From the NCBI GenBank assembly GCA_036272195.1, contig DATAZE010000016.1, positions 1 through 64,000 of the forward strand: 64,000 nt of DNA, written 5' to 3'. Position numbers and translations under genes: made by a program. Below, in pieces: positions 60,596-64,000 of this stretch (the stretch's first letter is position 1; every line of letters begins with the position of its first letter). Under the pieces are notes generated by a model that saw only the letters and a program-made list of their open reading frames with translations, was not told the DNA's origin and did no database searches. This stretch comes from DASXHY01 sp036272195. GTDB taxonomy: Bacteria > Verrucomicrobiota > Verrucomicrobiia > Limisphaerales > DASXHY01.

Positions 60596-62011
60596 ATGGA
60601 AACCATTCAAGGCTCCGAACCGCGCATGCCCGCCCCGGATAAACCGTATCCGGTGACGGTGCTCGGCTATCCGGCGGAATTGATTGGGCCGCAGGCGACT
60701 TACGAAAAAGTCAGCGACCAGATTGGAGACATTCCGCTCAAGCATCCGCATCCGCGATTCTGGCTGTTTGGATTCGCAATCGCGTTTTCACTTTTCCTGA
60801 TGTTCTGCGGTGCGGTGAGTTACCTGGTGTACAAAGGCGTGGGAATCTGGGGCATCAATATCCCGGTGGCGTGGGGATTTGCGATTACGAATTTCGTGTG
60901 GTGGATTGGAATCGGCCACGCGGGGACGTTCATCTCGGCCATCCTTTTGTTGCTGCACCAGAAATGGCGCACGACCATCAATCGTTTCACGGAGGCCATG
61001 ACTCTATTCGCGGTGATGTGCGCCGGGATGTTCCCCCTGCTCCACCTTGGCCGGCCCTGGGTCTTTTTCTGGTTGCTGCCGTATCCTGACACGATGGGGC
61101 TTTGGCCGCAGTTTCGCAGTCCGCTGGTTTGGGATGTTTTCGCCGTCAGCACCTATTTCCTCGTCTCGCTCATGTTCTGGTATCTCGGCGTGATGCCCGA
61201 CCTGGCGACGGTGCGCGACAAGGCGCGGACAAAGTGGAAAAAAATTATTTATGGAATGGCTTCAATGGGCTGGCGGGGATCGGCAGTCCATTGGCAACGG
61301 CATCAGACCGCCTATCTTTTGCTGGGTGGCCTGGCCACGCCCCTGGTGCTTTCAGTTCATAGTGTGGTCAGTTTCGATTTTGCGGTGGCGCAACTGCCCG
61401 GATGGCATTCAACGCTTTTTCCCCCTTATTTCGTGGCGGGCGCGATCTATTCCGGGTTTGCGATGGTGCTAAATCTTATTATTCCCATCCGCCGCATCTA
61501 CGGCCTTCAAAACCTCATCACGGTGCGAACGCTGAACAACATGGCGTGCGTTACGTTGGCGACATGCTGGATGGTTTGCTACGGTTACATCATGGAGGCT
61601 TTCATGGCGTGGTACAGCGGAGACCCTTTCGAAAAACACATCATGTGGGACCGGGCCTTTGGACAGTATGGCTGGATTTTTTGGGTATTGATGACGGTCA
61701 ATTGCTTCATTCCACAATTGCTTTGGTCACGCCGCGTGCGCACGAATGACATCGCGCTGTTCTTTGTCGCGCTGTCGGCAAACATCGGCATGTGGCTGGA
61801 ACGCTTCGTCATCGTTGTCCAAAGTCTGCACAATGATTTCGTGCCATCGTCCTGGGCGATGTATTTTCCGACGAAATGGGATTGGATAATCCTTTTTGGC
61901 AGCATCGGGATGTTTTTCATGTTGCTGTTCCTTTTCATTCGTTACGTCCCGATAATTTCGATTTCTGAATCGCGGGAATTGATTGCGCAACGCAAGGAGG
62001 GCCAATTGTGA
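60596..62011 (+). CDS. actC: alternative complex III NrfD-like membrane subunit
   Basis: The 471-residue polytopic protein of the NrfD/PsrC family has about ten transmembrane helices (for example FAIAFSLFLMFCGAVSYLVY and WGFAITNFVWWIGIGHAGTF). The conserved HPHPRFW leader and GIGHAGTFISAI segment are typical of ActC. It binds quinol and is thought to carry the proton path. It starts 15 bases after actB and overlaps the start of actD, so the genes form one operon. A second NrfD-like subunit (ActF) follows downstream. Confidence 0.94.
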   Translation: METIQGSEPRMPAPDKPYPVTVLGYPAELIGPQATYEKVSDQIGDIPLKHPHPRFWLFGFAIAFSLFLMFCGAVSYLVYKGVGIWGINIPVAWGFAITNFVWWIGIGHAGTFISAILLLLHQKWRTTINRFTEAMTLFAVMCAGMFPLLHLGRPWVFFWLLPYPDTMGLWPQFRSPLVWDVFAVSTYFLVSLMFWYLGVMPDLATVRDKARTKWKKIIYGMASMGWRGSAVHWQRHQTAYLLLGGLATPLVLSVHSVVSFDFAVAQLPGWHSTLFPPYFVAGAIYSGFAMVLNLIIPIRRIYGLQNLITVRTLNNMACVTLATCWMVCYGYIMEAFMAWYSGDPFEKHIMWDRAFGQYGWIFWVLMTVNCFIPQLLWSRRVRTNDIALFFVALSANIGMWLERFVIVVQSLHNDFVPSSWAMYFPTKWDWIILFGSIGMFFMLLFLFIRYVPIISISESRELIAQRKEGQL

Positions 62012-62595
62012 GCGAGGAGAAATCCACCGCGACGGCCATCCCGGAGCCAAAAATGGAATATGAAACGCAAACGCTCTACGGGCTGATGGCGGAGTTCGAG
62101 GAGCATGATCAGTTGCTCGCGGCGGCGCGGCACGCCTATGCGGAAGGTTACCGGCGGATGGACGGCTATTCGCCATTTCCAGTCGAGGGCCTGGCCGAAG
62201 CGCTGGGCCACGAATGCTCCGCGATACCGCTCTTTACACTGGCGGGGGGAATCATCGGCGGGTTGGGCGGATATTTCATGGAATGGATCGCGATGGCACA
62301 TTTGTATCCACTGAATGTTGGTGGCCGCCCGTATAATAGTTGGCCGAACTTCATCCCCATCACCTTCGAACTTACGGTGTTGATCGCTTCCGTTTCCGCA
62401 TTCCTTGGCGTTTTTATTTTAAACCATTTGCCGCAGCCGAATCATCCGGTGTTTAACGTGCCGGAATTTGAACGGGCCTCCATAGATCGATTCTTTTTGT
62501 GCATCGAAGCCGACGATCCGAAATTCTGCCTGGATGAAACGCGAACATTTCTGGAGCGCCTCAAAGCGTGCAAAGTGATGGAGGTGGTGGAGTGA
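62008..62595 (+). CDS. actD: alternative complex III subunit ActD
   Basis: The 195-residue DUF3341 protein has a soluble N-terminal domain (YGLMAEFEEHDQLLAAARHA, AEGYRRMDGYSPFPVEGLAE) and two transmembrane helices (IPLFTLAGGIIGGLGGYFME, then TFELTVLIASVSAFLGVFIL). ActD peripherally supports the complex; no cofactor is bound. The start is GTG at 62008, overlapping the actC stop. Its 3' end in turn overlaps the next start (GTGA). Confidence 0.93.
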   Translation: MSEEKSTATAIPEPKMEYETQTLYGLMAEFEEHDQLLAAARHAYAEGYRRMDGYSPFPVEGLAEALGHECSAIPLFTLAGGIIGGLGGYFMEWIAMAHLYPLNVGGRPYNSWPNFIPITFELTVLIASVSAFLGVFILNHLPQPNHPVFNVPEFERASIDRFFLCIEADDPKFCLDETRTFLERLKACKVMEVVE

Positions 62596-63212
62596 GAATC
62601 GGAGATTGGACTGAAGCCGCGACGAAGGCACGGTTCTCGGCCATCCTCTGTCCTCTATTTGCCATTCTCCTCGCGCTCGGCGCCACCGGCTGTCGGCGAG
62701 ATATGTTTCAGCAACCATCGGAACGGCCATTGGAACGAAGCGACTTTTTCCGCGACAATAGGATGGCGTCTCGACCGCTTCCACCGCATACGGTTGCGCG
62801 CGGACACCTGGACGAGGATGAAGCGTTTTATACCGGAAAAATCGGAACAAACCTGGTCACAACGTTTCCCATTCCAGTCACGCGCGAATTCCTGCTACGC
62901 GGCCAGGAGCGTTTCGATATTTATTGCGCGCCCTGCCATGCCCGGACCGGCGATGGGAACGGCATCATTCCCCAACGCGGTTATTCGCCGCCGCCGTCCT
63001 ATCATATCGACCGGCTTCGCCAGACGCCGGTGGGTCATTTCGTCGACGTGATCAGTCATGGCTACGGGGTTATGTATTCTTACGGCACGCGTGTGGATCC
63101 GGCGGATCGATGGGCCATTGCGGCTTATATCCGTGCGCTGCAATTAAGCCGCGACGCAAAAGTTTCTGATGTTCCCGAGCAGGAGCGCGCGCAATTGGAG
63201 GCAACCAAATGA
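62592..63212 (+). CDS. actE: alternative complex III monoheme cytochrome subunit
   Basis: This 206-residue ActE has a signal peptide with lipobox-like end (LALGATGC, then RRDMFQQPSE) and one c-type heme motif, CAPCHARTGDGNGI. The later RGYSPPPSYH segment with candidate axial ligands is typical for the family. It would be a membrane-attached cytochrome that may hand electrons on to the oxidase. The GTG at 62592 overlaps the actD stop. The 3' end overlaps the actF ATG, keeping the operon continuous. Confidence 0.92.
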   Translation: MRIGDWTEAATKARFSAILCPLFAILLALGATGCRRDMFQQPSERPLERSDFFRDNRMASRPLPPHTVARGHLDEDEAFYTGKIGTNLVTTFPIPVTREFLLRGQERFDIYCAPCHARTGDGNGIIPQRGYSPPPSYHIDRLRQTPVGHFVDVISHGYGVMYSYGTRVDPADRWAIAAYIRALQLSRDAKVSDVPEQERAQLEATK

Positions 63213-64000
63213 CCGCGGCGTTTCAATCCAAATTAAATCGGGTTCAAGTGGCATCGCTCGTGATTGGAATTTTGTTCCTGGGTGCATCTGCATTCGGTGC
63301 GTTTTCAAATCCACGGCAGTTCTTTTTTTCGTATCTGTTCGCCGTTCAATTTTGGCTGGGGCTTTCGCTCGGATGTTTTGTGGTGACGATGATTCACTAC
63401 CTGACCGGCGGGCGTTGGGGATATCCGACGCGGCGATTTCTCGAAGCGGGGTTCATGGTGCTGCCACTCATGGCCGTGTTATTCATTCCCATCTTTTTTG
63501 GCCTGCAGTATTTATATCCCTGGGCGCGACCAGTGGAAGCGGCAGTGAATAAAATCCCACGAATCTACGAGAATGACTGGGCCTATATTGTTCGGCAGAT
63601 TTTCTTTTTCTTCGTCTGGATCTGGCTGGCCAGCCGGCTGCGCAAATGGTCACTGGAACAGGACCTCACGAAGGACGCGGGGCCGACGCGAAAAGCGCGC
63701 ACGCTCAGCGGACCGGGAGTGGTCATTTACGGACTCCTACTCACATTTGCTGCGGTGGACTGGATTGTCTCGCTGGAGAAGGACTGGTATTCGACGATGT
63801 TCGGCGTAATCGTGGCGGGCGGACAGATGCTGACGGCGTACGCGTTCGCGGTTGTCGCAGTGACGTTATTTCGAAATGAAGAACCGTTCGCGACTACGGT
63901 CAACAACGTTCACTACCCTCATCTCGGCAACCTGCTACTGACGTTCGTGCTGTTCTGGACTTACGTTTCGTTTGGGCAACTGTTGATTATTTATTCAGGG
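63209..64000 (+). CDS. actF: alternative complex III membrane subunit ActF, cut by window end
   Basis: The frame opens at ATG 63209, overlapping the actE stop as ATGA, and stays open to the last base, giving at least 264 residues. It is a polytopic membrane protein with helices such as VASLVIGILFLGASAFGAF and FAVQFWLGLSLGCFVVTMIH, and a conserved YPTRRFLEAGF loop. These match ActF, the second quinone-related membrane subunit of the complex. The C-terminal part and the stop codon are outside the window. Confidence 0.9.
   Translation, partial: MTAAFQSKLNRVQVASLVIGILFLGASAFGAFSNPRQFFFSYLFAVQFWLGLSLGCFVVTMIHYLTGGRWGYPTRRFLEAGFMVLPLMAVLFIPIFFGLQYLYPWARPVEAAVNKIPRIYENDWAYIVRQIFFFFVWIWLASRLRKWSLEQDLTKDAGPTRKARTLSGPGVVIYGLLLTFAAVDWIVSLEKDWYSTMFGVIVAGGQMLTAYAFAVVAVTLFRNEEPFATTVNNVHYPHLGNLLLTFVLFWTYVSFGQLLIIYSG

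Noticed and set aside
59717..60751. 344-codon open frame on the minus strand opposite actB and actC
   Set aside because: The plus-strand product carries every iron-sulfur ligand of ActB. The antisense product has no family features.

Overview
The window is a GC-rich bacterial chromosome segment, most likely from the Verrucomicrobiota and probably close to Pedosphaera/Limisphaerales. This is inferred from three things: an alternative complex III operon, a sigma factor with a large membrane and carboxypeptidase-regulatory-like extension, and many short palindromic and tandem repeats of a kind common in that phylum. No rRNA, tRNA, CRISPR array, prophage or intact insertion sequence was found.

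Layout. 1-13 kb holds mixed housekeeping genes: a zinc-ribbon protein, a secreted putative glycosidase, a glycerophosphodiester phosphodiesterase, a fatty acid hydroxylase-like membrane protein, aspS, a response regulator, larA with a sugar-acid type SDR dehydrogenase, a DHH phosphoesterase, a large lipoprotein and an orphan parA. 13.8-31 kb holds hpf, an amidohydrolase, bioF-bioA, a secreted protein with kinase-like motifs, a DUF485/acetate symporter pair, an EVE protein, a YggS-type PLP protein, a sulfatase, a cobA-hemD fusion, batD-batE and a cardiolipin synthase.

31.9-47.4 kb is a dense signalling and exopolysaccharide block. Three histidine kinases carry N-terminal receiver domains, there is a NarL-type regulator, and four single-domain Rcp1-like receivers lie side by side. 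Next comes a 1029-residue fusion of a polysaccharide co-polymerase, a degenerate tyrosine-kinase domain and an SLBB export domain, followed by a separate SLBB export lipoprotein. Convergent to these are a REC-Hpt-REC protein and a large hybrid kinase. The arrangement suggests that a phosphorelay controls polysaccharide export.

47.8-56.6 kb holds aroB, an unknown gene, a pabA/trpG glutaminase, the sigma-factor fusion, clpB and an alpha/beta hydrolase. 56.9-64 kb is actABCDEF of alternative complex III (quinol oxidation and electron transfer to cytochrome c or an oxidase), cut by the window end within actF.

Several dispersed repeat families occupy the spacers: GRDARA-type palindromes, a roughly 145-bp element with terminal inverted repeats, an AGAGCCTCCTTACGTCGGCTG family, a 'tagccacagatg' family, and heptanucleotide tandem tracts. 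One heptanucleotide tract lies inside bioF. These repeats and the fused multidomain proteins are the most unusual content.
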